5,908 bases of DNA from NCBI GenBank assembly GCA_009781965.1, contig WQUS01000132.1, positions 1 through 5,908 of the forward strand, in the 5' to 3' direction. The position numbers and the translations under genes were made by a program. The notes below the pieces were generated by a model. That model saw nothing but the letters and a program-made list of their open reading frames with translations, ran no database searches and had not been told where the DNA came from. Of this stretch, positions 1 through 5,908 are shown in pieces (position 1 is the stretch's first letter; every line of letters begins with the position of its first letter). This stretch comes from Bacillota bacterium (lineage in GTDB: Bacteria; Bacillota; Desulfotomaculia; Desulfotomaculales; Desulfallaceae).

Positions 1-1
1 A

Positions 2-466
2 AATGTGCTGACGGTATTGCGCTACACCATGGACGTAGATTACAGGGATTACGATCTGCACATCAATTTCCCCGGCGGCGCGCCTGTAGACGGGCCATCC
101 GCCGGGGTGGGCATAGCCACCGCTGTTTATTCGGCGATTACGGACACACCGGTGGATAACACTGTGGCCATGACCGGCGAGGTCTCCATTCGGGGTCTGG
201 TGATGCCGGTAGGCGGCGTAGTGCCCAAATTGGAGGCGGCCATGCTGGCCGGAGCCACTAAAGTATTTATCCCCGCCGACAATTACCAGGAGCTGTTCCG
301 CAGCTTTAAACCCACCACCGTGATCCCGGCGGAAACTTTACTCGAGGTTATCAAGGGCGCCCTGCTGCCCGGACGGGAGCACAAGCCGGCGCCGCCGGTA
401 CGCCAGGAAAGAGTCGCCGCAAGCTTTCTACCCGCTGCCGGGGCGCCGGCGCCGAGGGAACTTTAA
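2..466 (+). CDS. lonB: ATP-dependent protease LonB, C-terminal proteolytic domain (5' end outside window)
   Basis: This is the 3' part of a Lon-family serine protease gene. The frame is open to the left edge, so the GTG at 5 is not a real start. Counting that GTG as residue 1, the catalytic motif DGPSAG lies at 29-34 with Ser32 as nucleophile. The partner Lys75 sits in VGGVVPK, 43 residues later, which is the usual Lon Ser-Lys dyad spacing. The GGVVPK form, as opposed to GGVKEK of LonA, together with position directly upstream of lonA, fits LonB, the second Lon of Bacilli and Clostridia (in Bacillus a forespore protein). The missing N-terminus should hold the AAA+ ATPase domain. The last ~31 residues form a Pro/Ala-rich tail beyond the folded domain. 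In related genomes clpX often lies upstream, but that is outside the window. The LonB assignment is confident; the sporulation role is inferred from family knowledge. Confidence 0.93.
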   Translation, partial: NVLTVLRYTMDVDYRDYDLHINFPGGAPVDGPSAGVGIATAVYSAITDTPVDNTVAMTGEVSIRGLVMPVGGVVPKLEAAMLAGATKVFIPADNYQELFRSFKPTTVIPAETLLEVIKGALLPGREHKPAPPVRQERVAASFLPAAGAPAPREL

Positions 467-520
467 TCCAAATCAAGAGATATGCCGAAAATTGTATATA
501 TCCGGCACTATTCTTGCCCC

Positions 521-543
521 AACCCGGCTCAGGCCGGGTTTCA
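521..543 (+). terminator. Probable intrinsic terminator after lonB (weak U-tract)
   Basis: A perfect 8-bp GC-rich stem (AACCCGGC at 521-528, GCCGGGTT at 533-540) closes a 4-nt loop (TCAG), 54 nt after the lonB stop. Only three T residues follow the stem before a mixed sequence, so termination may be partial and some lonB transcripts could read into lonA. The hairpin itself is seen directly; the terminator role is inferred from its position. Confidence 0.5.
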
Positions 544-584
544 CGCCCTCAAGCCACTTATTTCTATAGCAACACCCAGGCAGG

Positions 585-616
585 TGTGTTATACTGGGTT
601 TGTGTTATACTGGGTT
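585..616 (+). repeat. Perfect 16-bp tandem duplication upstream of lonA
   Basis: The unit TGTGTTATACTGGGTT occurs twice back to back, at 585-600 and 601-616, with no mismatch. A third GTTATA follows at 614-619, but the rest of the unit is not repeated. The 16-bp period is about one and a half helical turns, so the copies face opposite sides of the DNA. Each copy contains an extended -10 motif, so the duplication also doubles the promoter core. Confidence 0.9.
587..611 (+). promoter_or_regulatory. Candidate tandem extended -10 promoters for lonA
   Basis: Each 16-bp repeat holds TGTTATACT, which matches the extended -10 form TGnTATAAT with one mismatch: copy one at 587-595 and copy two at 603-611. 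No convincing TTGACA-like -35 lies 16-18 bp upstream of either copy, as is usual where an extended -10 compensates. The predicted transcripts would begin near 602 and 618, giving leaders of about 57-73 nt before the TTG start. I see no CIRCE or CtsR operator here, so heat-shock control by those repressors is not supported by this sequence. Confidence 0.5.
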
Positions 617-661
617 ATAAAATTGTCCAGGTCTAAAAAATATGCATCTAAAACTCACCAA

Positions 662-677
662 GGGAGGTGCCCCTTTG
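662..677 (+). promoter_or_regulatory. Shine-Dalgarno site that sets a TTG start for lonA
   Basis: GGGAGGTG at 662-669 is an almost ideal Shine-Dalgarno sequence, placed 7 nt (counted from GGAGG) before an in-frame TTG at 675. The competing ATG at 642 has only a weak CCAGG about 10 nt upstream. If 642 were used, the strong ribosome site would lie inside the coding region. This favours 675. Confidence 0.75.
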
Positions 678-3113
678 CAACCGACACAGGAACGCATTTT
701 ACCCCTCTTGCCTTTAAGGGGGATACTGATTTTTCCATATATGGTTATTCATCTGGATGTGGGGAGAGAAAAATCAGTGCAGGCCATCGAAGAGGCCATG
801 CTTAAGGAACGGGCTATTTTTCTGGCCACTCAAAAGGACGCGCAAAACGATGACCCCACAGAAGAGGACATCTACTCCGTAGGCGCCGTGGCCGAAGTCA
901 AGCAGCTCCTTAAACTGCCGGGCGGCACTATTCGGGTGCTGGTGGAAGGAATAGCCAGAGCCAAAATTAAAGAATATACCAGCCATACCCCTTATTTTGT
1001 GGTCAAAATTGAACAATATGACGAAACAGAAACGAAAAACGCCCAGGTGGAAGCGCTGATGCGCAACCTGGTCAGCCAGTTCGAGCAATATGTCAAACTA
1101 AGCAAGAAAATCCCGCCGGAAACAGTGGTAACGGTGATTAACATTGAGGAGCCGGGCCGGCTGGCCGATATCGTGGCCTCCCACCTCACCTTGCGCATCG
1201 AAGATAAGCAGGCCATTTTAGAAGCGGTGGACACGGTGCCCCGCCTGGAAAAACTGTGCGCCATCATGGCCAGGGAACTGGAAATTGTGGAATTGGAACG
1301 CAAAATCAATGTCCGGGTGCGCAAACAAATGGAAAAAACCCAGAAAGAATATTATCTGCGGGAGCAAATCAAGGCTATCCAGCGGGAACTGGGTGAGAAA
1401 GAGGACCGCATTGCCGAGGGCGAAGAACTGCGGGAAAAAATAGAACAGGCCAAGCTGCCCAAGGAAGTGGAGGAAAAAGCCCTCAAAGAGCTGGAACGGC
1501 TGGAGAAAATGCCGCCCATGGCCGCCGAGGGCACGGTGGTCCGCAACTACCTGGACTGGCTGCTGGCCCTGCCCTGGAGTAAAGGCACCCGCGACCGGCT
1601 GGATATCAACAAAGCCCAGCAAATTCTTAATGCAGACCATTACGGTTTGGACTTAGTCAAGGAGCGTATCCTGGAATACCTGGCCATCCGCAAACTGGCC
1701 AAGAAAATGAAAGGGCCGATCATTTGCTTCGTCGGCCCGCCGGGAGTAGGCAAAACATCTCTGGGCCGTTCCATTGCCCGGGCGCTGGAACGCAAATTCG
1801 TGCGTCTGTCTTTGGGCGGCGTGCGGGACGAAGCGGAAATTCGCGGCCACCGGCGCACCTATGTCGGCGCTATGCCCGGCCGGATCCTCCAGGGCATGAA
1901 GACTGCCGGTTCCAAAAACCCTGTCTTCCTGCTGGATGAAGTGGATAAAATGAGCATGGACTTCCGGGGGGATCCCTCTTCGGCGCTGCTGGAAGTTTTA
2001 GACCCCGAGCAAAACTTCTCCTTCAGCGATCATTATATTGAGGCGCCCTACGACCTAAGCAACGTCATGTTCATTACTACCGCCAACGTGCAGCAGAATA
2101 TTCCCCGGCCGTTGCAGGACCGTATGGAAATCATCTATATCCCCGGTTATACCGAGGAGGAAAAAGTACAAATTGCCATACGTCACCTGGTGCCCAAGCA
2201 AATTAAGGAACACGGCTTGAACAACAAAATGATCCAGATTCCCGAGAAGGCCGTCCGGCGCATTATCCGGGAATATACCCGGGAAAGCGGCGTGCGCAAC
2301 CTGGAACGCAACATCGCTTCCCTATGCCGCAAGGCGGCCAAACAAATAGTCGCCGGCAAAACCAAGCTGGTGCGGGTGAACGCGCAAAAACTGGAACAGT
2401 TTTTAGGCAAGCCGCGGTTCCGTTACGGCACCGCAGAGCTGGAAGATCAGGTAGGTATCGCCACCGGTCTGGCCTGGACCGAGGTAGGCGGGGAGACGCT
2501 GCAGGTAGAGGTTTCCACCTACAAGGGCACAGGCAAACTGACCCTGACCGGCAAACTGGGCGACGTAATGAAGGAGTCGGCCCAGGCCAGTTACAGCTAC
2601 GTGCGCAGCCGCGCTGCGGAGCTGGGCATTAAACAAAACATGTTTGAAAAATATGACCTGCACATCCATGTCCCGGAAGGGGCTATCCCCAAAGACGGTC
2701 CTTCCGCAGGCATTACCATGGCCACCGCCCTGGCCTCGGCCCTGACCGGCCGGCAAATCCGGCACGACCTGGCCATGACCGGCGAAATCACCCTGCGGGG
2801 CCGGGTACTGCCCATCGGCGGCGTCAAAGAGAAAGTCCTGGCCGCTCACCGGGCCGGCATCAAAACCGTCCTCCTGCCCATGGATAACAGCAAGGACACT
2901 GAGGAAATACCGGCTAACGTCAAAAAACAGCTGGAGTTGGTGTTGGTGGACCATATGGACGAAGTGCTCAATGTCGCCCTGCGGGAAACCAAAATTGCCT
3001 CCCGCACCGCGGTCATCGAACCGCCGCCGGAGGTTACACCAGAGATAACCTACGGTCCTGTCGTGGAAACCGAGGGAGGACCTGAACTGCCCAATGAAAA
3101 TAACTACAGTTGA
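675..3113 (+). CDS. lon: ATP-dependent protease La (LonA)
   Basis: Cytoplasmic hexameric AAA+ protease that unfolds and degrades damaged and regulatory proteins. From the TTG start it is 812 residues, a normal LonA length; starting at the ATG at 642 would give 823. The N-terminal substrate-binding domain (about 8-200, opening LPLLPLRG) is followed by a charged helical region. The AAA+ module has Walker A GPPGVGKT at 354-361 (Lys360), Walker B LLDE with Asp421/Glu422, an arginine finger in QDRME at Arg483 and sensor-2 Arg541 in GVRNLE. The protease domain has Ser677 in KDGPSAG and Lys720 in GGVKEK. These positions nearly coincide with those of E. coli Lon, so the enzyme should be active. The last ~36 residues are a Pro/Glu-rich tail. 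The 3' end overlaps ysxC by 20 nt. Tandem promoter-like repeats lie upstream. Confidence 0.97.
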   Translation: MQPTQERILPLLPLRGILIFPYMVIHLDVGREKSVQAIEEAMLKERAIFLATQKDAQNDDPTEEDIYSVGAVAEVKQLLKLPGGTIRVLVEGIARAKIKEYTSHTPYFVVKIEQYDETETKNAQVEALMRNLVSQFEQYVKLSKKIPPETVVTVINIEEPGRLADIVASHLTLRIEDKQAILEAVDTVPRLEKLCAIMARELEIVELERKINVRVRKQMEKTQKEYYLREQIKAIQRELGEKEDRIAEGEELREKIEQAKLPKEVEEKALKELERLEKMPPMAAEGTVVRNYLDWLLALPWSKGTRDRLDINKAQQILNADHYGLDLVKERILEYLAIRKLAKKMKGPIICFVGPPGVGKTSLGRSIARALERKFVRLSLGGVRDEAEIRGHRRTYVGAMPGRILQGMKTAGSKNPVFLLDEVDKMSMDFRGDPSSALLEVLDPEQNFSFSDHYIEAPYDLSNVMFITTANVQQNIPRPLQDRMEIIYIPGYTEEEKVQIAIRHLVPKQIKEHGLNNKMIQIPEKAVRRIIREYTRESGVRNLERNIASLCRKAAKQIVAGKTKLVRVNAQKLEQFLGKPRFRYGTAELEDQVGIATGLAWTEVGGETLQVEVSTYKGTGKLTLTGKLGDVMKESAQASYSYVRSRAAELGIKQNMFEKYDLHIHVPEGAIPKDGPSAGITMATALASALTGRQIRHDLAMTGEITLRGRVLPIGGVKEKVLAAHRAGIKTVLLPMDNSKDTEEIPANVKKQLELVLVDHMDEVLNVALRETKIASRTAVIEPPPEVTPEITYGPVVETEGGPELPNENNYS

Positions 3114-3678
3114 GTTTGTGACCAGTGCCGACGGATTACATCACTGCCCGGACGGGGACCTTCCTGAGGTAGCCCTGGCCGGGCGGTCCAATGTGGGCAA
3201 GTCCAGCCTGTTTAACGCCCTGGTGGGGCGCAAAAAACTCGCCCGCACCAGCAATACTCCGGGACGCACCCAGCTGATTAACTATTTCCTGGTCAACGGC
3301 GCCTTTCACTTGGTGGATTTGCCCGGCTACGGGTTCGCCAAAGCACCCCTGGCGGTACGGCAGCAATGGGGCAAAATGATTGAAAAATACTTAACCGGCC
3401 GCCGTCAATTGCGCGGCCTGTTGCTGTTGGTGGATATCCGCCATCAGCCTACCGCCGACGATAAACTGATGCTGGAATGGCTCAGGTATAACAGCATCCC
3501 GGCAGCGGTGGCAGCCGTCAAGGCTGACAAGCTAAGCCGCGGCCGGGCGCTGCAAAACCTCAAAGTAATCCAAACCGAACTGGGTTTGACCAGGGACAAT
3601 CCGCTGGTTTTGTTCTCTTCGGTCACCGGTCAGGGTAGGGAAGAGGTTTGGTCCGTCATCGCAGAACTGTTAGGTTAA
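3094..3678 (+). CDS. ysxC: Ribosome biogenesis GTP-binding protein YsxC/EngB
   Basis: Small TRAFAC-class GTPase (194 aa, typical length) required for late assembly of the 50S ribosomal subunit. G1 is GRSNVGKSS at 30-38 (Lys36, Ser37), the G2 region is NTPGRTQ at 54-60, and G3 is DLPGYG at 75-80, the family hallmark. G4 is VKAD at 142-145, where most members have TKAD; Lys143 and Asp145, which read the guanine base, are kept. The G5 region is SSVTG at 175-179. The start ATG overlaps the end of lonA by 20 nt. A GAGGGAGGA site at 3072-3080 lies 13 nt before it, rather far, so translation is probably coupled to lonA. The lon-ysxC pairing is common in Firmicutes and supports the call (the gene is also named engB or yihA). 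Confidence 0.96.
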   Translation: MKITTVEFVTSADGLHHCPDGDLPEVALAGRSNVGKSSLFNALVGRKKLARTSNTPGRTQLINYFLVNGAFHLVDLPGYGFAKAPLAVRQQWGKMIEKYLTGRRQLRGLLLLVDIRHQPTADDKLMLEWLRYNSIPAAVAAVKADKLSRGRALQNLKVIQTELGLTRDNPLVLFSSVTGQGREEVWSVIAELLG

Positions 3679-3682
3679 ATTA

Positions 3683-4489
3683 TTAAGTTAAATTCAATCT
3701 GTGTTTCAGCAGCCAATGGGTAATGAAATAATAGAGCACACTGCAAACCATAGAGATTAAGGCTAAACCTAACGTGGCCAGATGCATGGCTGCAGCAGGA
3801 CTTAGCGCAGCATACCAAATTTGAAAACCATTGCTCCATGCCTCGGGCAAGTTGGTGATGATGACGCCAATAATGGCGGTAATGATGCTTAAAATAACTT
3901 CCAGGCCCAAATAAGCGCCAAAAGAGGCCAAAAACTTGTGTTCATTAGCCAATTGGCCGATGGACATTGCTAAATAAAGGAGCAGGATATTGCTGGCTAA
4001 GTTGATTATGCCAATAACAGTCCACTCAAACAGCATTAAGAATGGATTCAGGCTTGCTGTGGCAAAGGTATCGTTGAACAGCCGCCACAGGGCGATGAAA
4101 ATTTGACTGATATTGCCGGAACCGGCCATGATAATAATGACGGACAGCGCCACAATCAACAGCGCCCCTGTATTCCAGAGCATGGCGGCCAGCAATTTGC
4201 TGAGAATATTGTGATGGGTGTTTACAGGCAGGGTAAACATCAAATATCCCTCCTGCCCCAACAGGTTTTTATAAAAACGCTGAATGGTGATTACCAATGC
4301 CATCACCGTCAAAGCGATAATCAACACCGCTTCAACAAATATCAACAAGCCGCTGATCCAGTAAGAATTATTACCGAACACATTGCCGTACAAAGGAATC
4401 AGCACCGAGAATAAAAGCGTCGCGGCAAACAGCGGTACAAAATAATGGGCCATGCTTTTCAATTCATATTTCAAGAGCTTGCCTAACAT
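3683..4489 (-). CDS. ABC-2-like transporter permease of a YtrA-regulated exporter
   Basis: Integral membrane protein of 268 residues, predicted to form the channel for the ATPase encoded just upstream. Hydrophobic segments lie at about 16-34, 47-69, 103-121, 150-180, 188-212 and 237-261, giving six helices. The cytoplasmic stretch after helix 2 (RFYKNLLGQEGYLMFTLPV, about 71-89) resembles a conserved signature of clostridial ABC-2-type permeases found next to GntR regulators. The C-terminus ends in a short basic tail. The start ATG overlaps the ATPase stop by 7 nt and is preceded by GGGAGGTG at a 7-nt spacing, so the two are translationally coupled. No periplasmic-type binding protein is present, as expected of an exporter. 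The substrate cannot be read from sequence; relatives are linked to cell-envelope stress or peptide antibiotics, but that is inference. Confidence 0.85.
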   Translation of the reverse strand: MLGKLLKYELKSMAHYFVPLFAATLLFSVLIPLYGNVFGNNSYWISGLLIFVEAVLIIALTVMALVITIQRFYKNLLGQEGYLMFTLPVNTHHNILSKLLAAMLWNTGALLIVALSVIIIMAGSGNISQIFIALWRLFNDTFATASLNPFLMLFEWTVIGIINLASNILLLYLAMSIGQLANEHKFLASFGAYLGLEVILSIITAIIGVIITNLPEAWSNGFQIWYAALSPAAAMHLATLGLALISMVCSVLYYFITHWLLKHRLNLT

Positions 4490-5223
4490 CTGAACACCTC
4501 CCGGAACATTTCATCTATCGATTTGCCATGTTCAGCCCGGATATCATCCACGGCTGACTGCAGGGTGATTTTCCCCTGATTAAGGAAGATTACTTCATCC
4601 AGCACCTGCTCGATATCCGTGATAATATGGGTGGAAATAAGCACAGTGGCATCGGCGTTATAATTCCCGATGATCGTGTTGACTATATATTCCCGCGCCG
4701 CCGGATCCACGCCGCCGATAGGCTCGTCCAATAAATAAAGTTTTGCTTCCCGGCTCATCACCAAAATCAGCTGCACCTTTTCCTGGGTTCCTTTAGAAAG
4801 TGTTTTCAGGCGGGCCCGGGGGTTAATACCCAATGCCTGCAGCATTTCGTAAGCCTTCTGGGTGCGAAAATCGGCGTAAAACTCACTGAAGAAGGTAATC
4901 AATTGCTCAACCCGCATCCAATCGTTTAGATAGCTTTTTTCCGGCAAATAAGCGGTAACGCTTTTGCTGTGTATGCCGGGCGGCTGACCGTCGATCAGGA
5001 TCTGCCCGGTGGTGGGCTGCAATAAGCCACAGGCCAGCTTCAATAAAGTGGTTTTGCCGCTGCCGTTAGGTCCCAGCAAGCCGATGATGCCTCCCGTCGG
5101 TAATGAGAAAGTGAGCCCGTCCAGGGCTAAGTGACTGCCGTAACGTTTGGTTAAAGCCGCTGTTTGCAGAATGGACCCGGTTGATATGCCGGGCGTCAAT
5201 GGGCTTAAAGTGTTTTCTGCCAT
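4483..5223 (-). CDS. ABC transporter ATP-binding protein (YtrB/YhcG-like)
   Basis: Cytoplasmic ATPase of 246 residues that would power the neighbouring permease. Walker A GPNGSGKTT is at 51-59. The Q-loop region reads AYLPEKSYL (91-99), without the usual glutamine. The signature is LSKGTQEK (142-149) in place of LSGGQ, and Walker B plus D-loop is LYLLDEPIGGVDP (162-174) with Glu167 as catalytic base. The H-loop His199 is in STH. The LSKG-type signature and the GGVDP motif are typical of ATPases partnered with GntR/YtrA regulators. An extra ~16 residues precede the domain, but the start at 5223 is supported by AAGGAGGG about 10 nt upstream. The gene begins 2 nt after the gntR stop, with its ribosome site inside the end of gntR, and its stop overlaps the permease start. 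Confidence 0.93.
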   Translation of the reverse strand: MAENTLSPLTPGISTGSILQTAALTKRYGSHLALDGLTFSLPTGGIIGLLGPNGSGKTTLLKLACGLLQPTTGQILIDGQPPGIHSKSVTAYLPEKSYLNDWMRVEQLITFFSEFYADFRTQKAYEMLQALGINPRARLKTLSKGTQEKVQLILVMSREAKLYLLDEPIGGVDPAAREYIVNTIIGNYNADATVLISTHIITDIEQVLDEVIFLNQGKITLQSAVDDIRAEHGKSIDEMFREVFRC

Positions 5224-5225
5224 TA

Positions 5226-5591
5226 TTATTTACCCTCCTTTCCTGCCGTGGCCATGGTCAGCGCCTGCCGCCAGTTTATGCCCAGGCTCTCCATGTCGGC
5301 GAAGAATTGTTCGATGCGCTTTTGAGCCAATGCTTGTTTGGTCGATTGAATCAATGCCGTATCCTCCGTGACAAATCGTCCGCTGGTACGCTCGGCGTAT
5401 ACCAGGCCCATGTTTTCCAGCTCGGCTAACGCTTTCTGCATGGTATTGGGATTCACTTTCGCCTCGGCAGCCAAATCCCTTACCGAAGGCAGACGGCTGC
5501 CCGCCGGATATAGGCCTTTGATGATAAACATGCTCATGTGCTCCACCAATTGGCTATAGATAGGCCGATCCGTTGCAAATTGCCAAGACAT
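5226..5591 (-). CDS. GntR-family (YtrA subfamily) transcriptional regulator
   Basis: DNA-binding repressor of 121 residues. The winged helix-turn-helix spans about 8-76, with the hallmark order PIYSQLVEHM, GSRLPSVRDLAAEAKVNPNT (recognition region about 46-58) and the wing SGRFVTED. Only ~45 mostly helical residues follow, with no large ligand-binding domain. This short C-terminus defines the YtrA subfamily, which usually controls adjacent ABC transporter genes and often represses its own operon. GGGGGAGGT ends 4 nt before the ATG, a slightly short but strong ribosome site. The gene leads a three-gene operon and sits immediately downstream of a 24-bp perfect inverted repeat that is its likely binding site. 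The inducer is unknown. Confidence 0.92.
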   Translation of the reverse strand: MSWQFATDRPIYSQLVEHMSMFIIKGLYPAGSRLPSVRDLAAEAKVNPNTMQKALAELENMGLVYAERTSGRFVTEDTALIQSTKQALAQKRIEQFFADMESLGINWRQALTMATAGKEGK

Positions 5592-5594
5592 GGT

Positions 5595-5648
5595 ACCTCC
5601 CCCTGTACTATTGTATTAAGTGACTAATACAATAGTACAGGGGGAGGT
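5595..5648. promoter_or_regulatory. Perfect 24-bp inverted repeat, probable GntR operator
   Basis: The arms at 5595-5618 and 5625-5648 are exact reverse complements around a 6-nt spacer (AGTGAC, 5619-5624). Reading inward, each arm contains a CCTCCCCC block, then GTACTAT, then TGTATTA. Inner half-sites of the TGTATTA/TAATACA and GTACTAT/ATAGTAC kind fit a dimeric GntR-type protein. The dyad covers the predicted -10 box and start point of the gntR operon, so bound repressor would block transcription. The outer CCTCCCCC/GGGGGAGG blocks reach the gntR ribosome binding site and are more than an operator normally needs. Confidence 0.85.
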
Positions 5649-5660
5649 TGATTTTGTCAA
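5632..5660 (-). promoter_or_regulatory. Sigma-A type promoter of the gntR-ABC operon
   Basis: On the minus strand a consensus -35 TTGACA (5660-5655) is followed by exactly 17 bp and then TACTAT (5637-5632), a 4/6 match to TATAAT. An AT-rich stretch lies just upstream of the -35 (5661-5680) and could act as an UP element. The expected transcript start is near 5625, in the spacer of the inverted repeat, giving a leader of about 34 nt. The -10 lies inside one arm of the dyad, a typical arrangement for repression. Confidence 0.75.
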
Positions 5661-5680
5661 GTGTTTAATTTGATTAAAAT

Positions 5681-5908
5681 CTAAAGAAAAAACTGCGTAC
5701 CCTGTTGGACAATCTGGAACATCTTACACATACTCGCCGCTTTAATCAGGGCATTGCAACTGCCGCCGCCGGGCTGGCAAAAGCGATTGACAAAGAGCGG
5801 CAGGCCGCCCGGATAAGCCACCGTCGCCACCAGCTGCCCCGCGCCATCATCCGTAACGGTTACCACCGCCAGCCAGACCCGTGAATCCATCACCCAGCAG
5901 CCGCCGGA
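5681..5908 (-). CDS. Unrecognised protein, C-terminal part (5' end outside window)
   Basis: The frame is open from the right edge to a TAG at 5683-5681, giving 75 residues. The GTG at 5893 and ATG at 5890 inside it have no clear ribosome site, so the true start is probably beyond the window. Codon use has mostly G or C in third position, like the neighbouring genes, which suggests genuine coding. The visible part reads WLAVVTVTDDGAG, then AYPGGLPLFVNRF, then a Cys-containing CQPGGGSC, and ends in TQFFL. There are four cysteines in total. I recognise no family and assign no function. It points the same way as the gntR operon, 89 nt upstream of it, with no strong terminator between, so read-through is possible. 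Confidence 0.55.
   Translation of the reverse strand, partial: SGGCWVMDSRVWLAVVTVTDDGAGQLVATVAYPGGLPLFVNRFCQPGGGSCNALIKAASMCKMFQIVQQGTQFFL

Noticed and set aside
572..587. Short inverted repeat ACACC...GGTGT before the tandem repeat
   Set aside because: Only 5 bp with a 6-nt loop; expected by chance, and there is no supporting context for a regulatory site.
482..805. A 107-codon plus-strand open frame between lonB and lonA
   Set aside because: It runs through the terminator hairpin and the tandem promoter repeats and then overlaps the lonA start in another frame. It has no ribosome site and no recognisable protein features.
2403..2954. A 183-codon minus-strand open frame inside lonA
   Set aside because: It lies wholly opposite the conserved protease domain of lonA and is a by-product of GC-rich codon use. 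Its translation is low-complexity with no family resemblance.
4103..4414. A 103-codon plus-strand open frame opposite the permease
   Set aside because: It is antisense to a well-supported membrane protein gene. Its His/Gln-rich translation is what the complement of hydrophobic codons gives.
5595..5648. The long inverted repeat as an intrinsic terminator or a MITE
   Set aside because: Neither side has a T-run of the right kind (minus-strand transcription continues straight into the gntR start codon). There are no flanking target-site duplications, and the overlap with a good promoter fits an operator better.
5664..5678. AT-only 6-bp inverted repeat (TTTAAT, 3-nt spacer, ATTAAA) as a terminator for the right-edge ORF
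   Set aside because: The stem is short and without G/C pairs, so it would be too weak. The AT-richness is better explained as an UP element for the gntR promoter.

Overview
This window looks like ordinary chromosome of a Gram-positive Firmicute. A spore-forming clostridium of the Desulfotomaculum/Pelotomaculum (Peptococcaceae) type is my best guess. The grounds are the order lonB - lonA - ysxC, which is characteristic of Bacilli and Clostridia, strong GGAGG ribosome binding sites throughout, a TTG start on lon, a moderately GC-rich base composition, and a YtrA-type GntR regulator with its ABC exporter genes. The genus is inference, not proven.

Left half, plus strand (1-3678): protein quality control and ribosome assembly. 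The window opens inside lonB, of which only the proteolytic C-terminus is present. A 208-bp gap follows, holding a GC-rich hairpin (probable terminator) and a perfect 16-bp tandem duplication. Each copy of the duplication carries an extended -10 promoter motif. Then comes a complete lonA with a canonical N-domain, AAA+ module and Ser/Lys protease domain; its best-supported start is a TTG, not the upstream in-frame ATG. Its 3' end overlaps by 20 nt the start of ysxC/engB, a GTPase needed for 50S ribosome assembly. lonA and ysxC are therefore probably co-transcribed.

Right half, minus strand (3683-5591): a compact three-gene operon read right to left. It encodes a GntR/YtrA-family repressor, an ABC ATPase and a six-helix ABC-2-like permease. 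The junctions are very tight (2-nt gap, then 7-nt overlap), so the three products are probably translationally coupled. The operon converges on ysxC with only 4 nt between the two stop codons and no visible terminator.

The most striking non-coding feature is a perfect 24-bp inverted repeat with a 6-nt spacer just upstream of gntR. It overlaps the predicted -10 box, the transcription start and the gntR Shine-Dalgarno sequence. It is most simply an autoregulatory operator, but its length and its inclusion of the ribosome binding site are unusual. At the right edge is the C-terminus of an unrecognised minus-strand ORF. I found no CRISPR array, insertion sequence, tRNA/rRNA gene or clearly novel defence or metabolic system; most of the window is well-known housekeeping.
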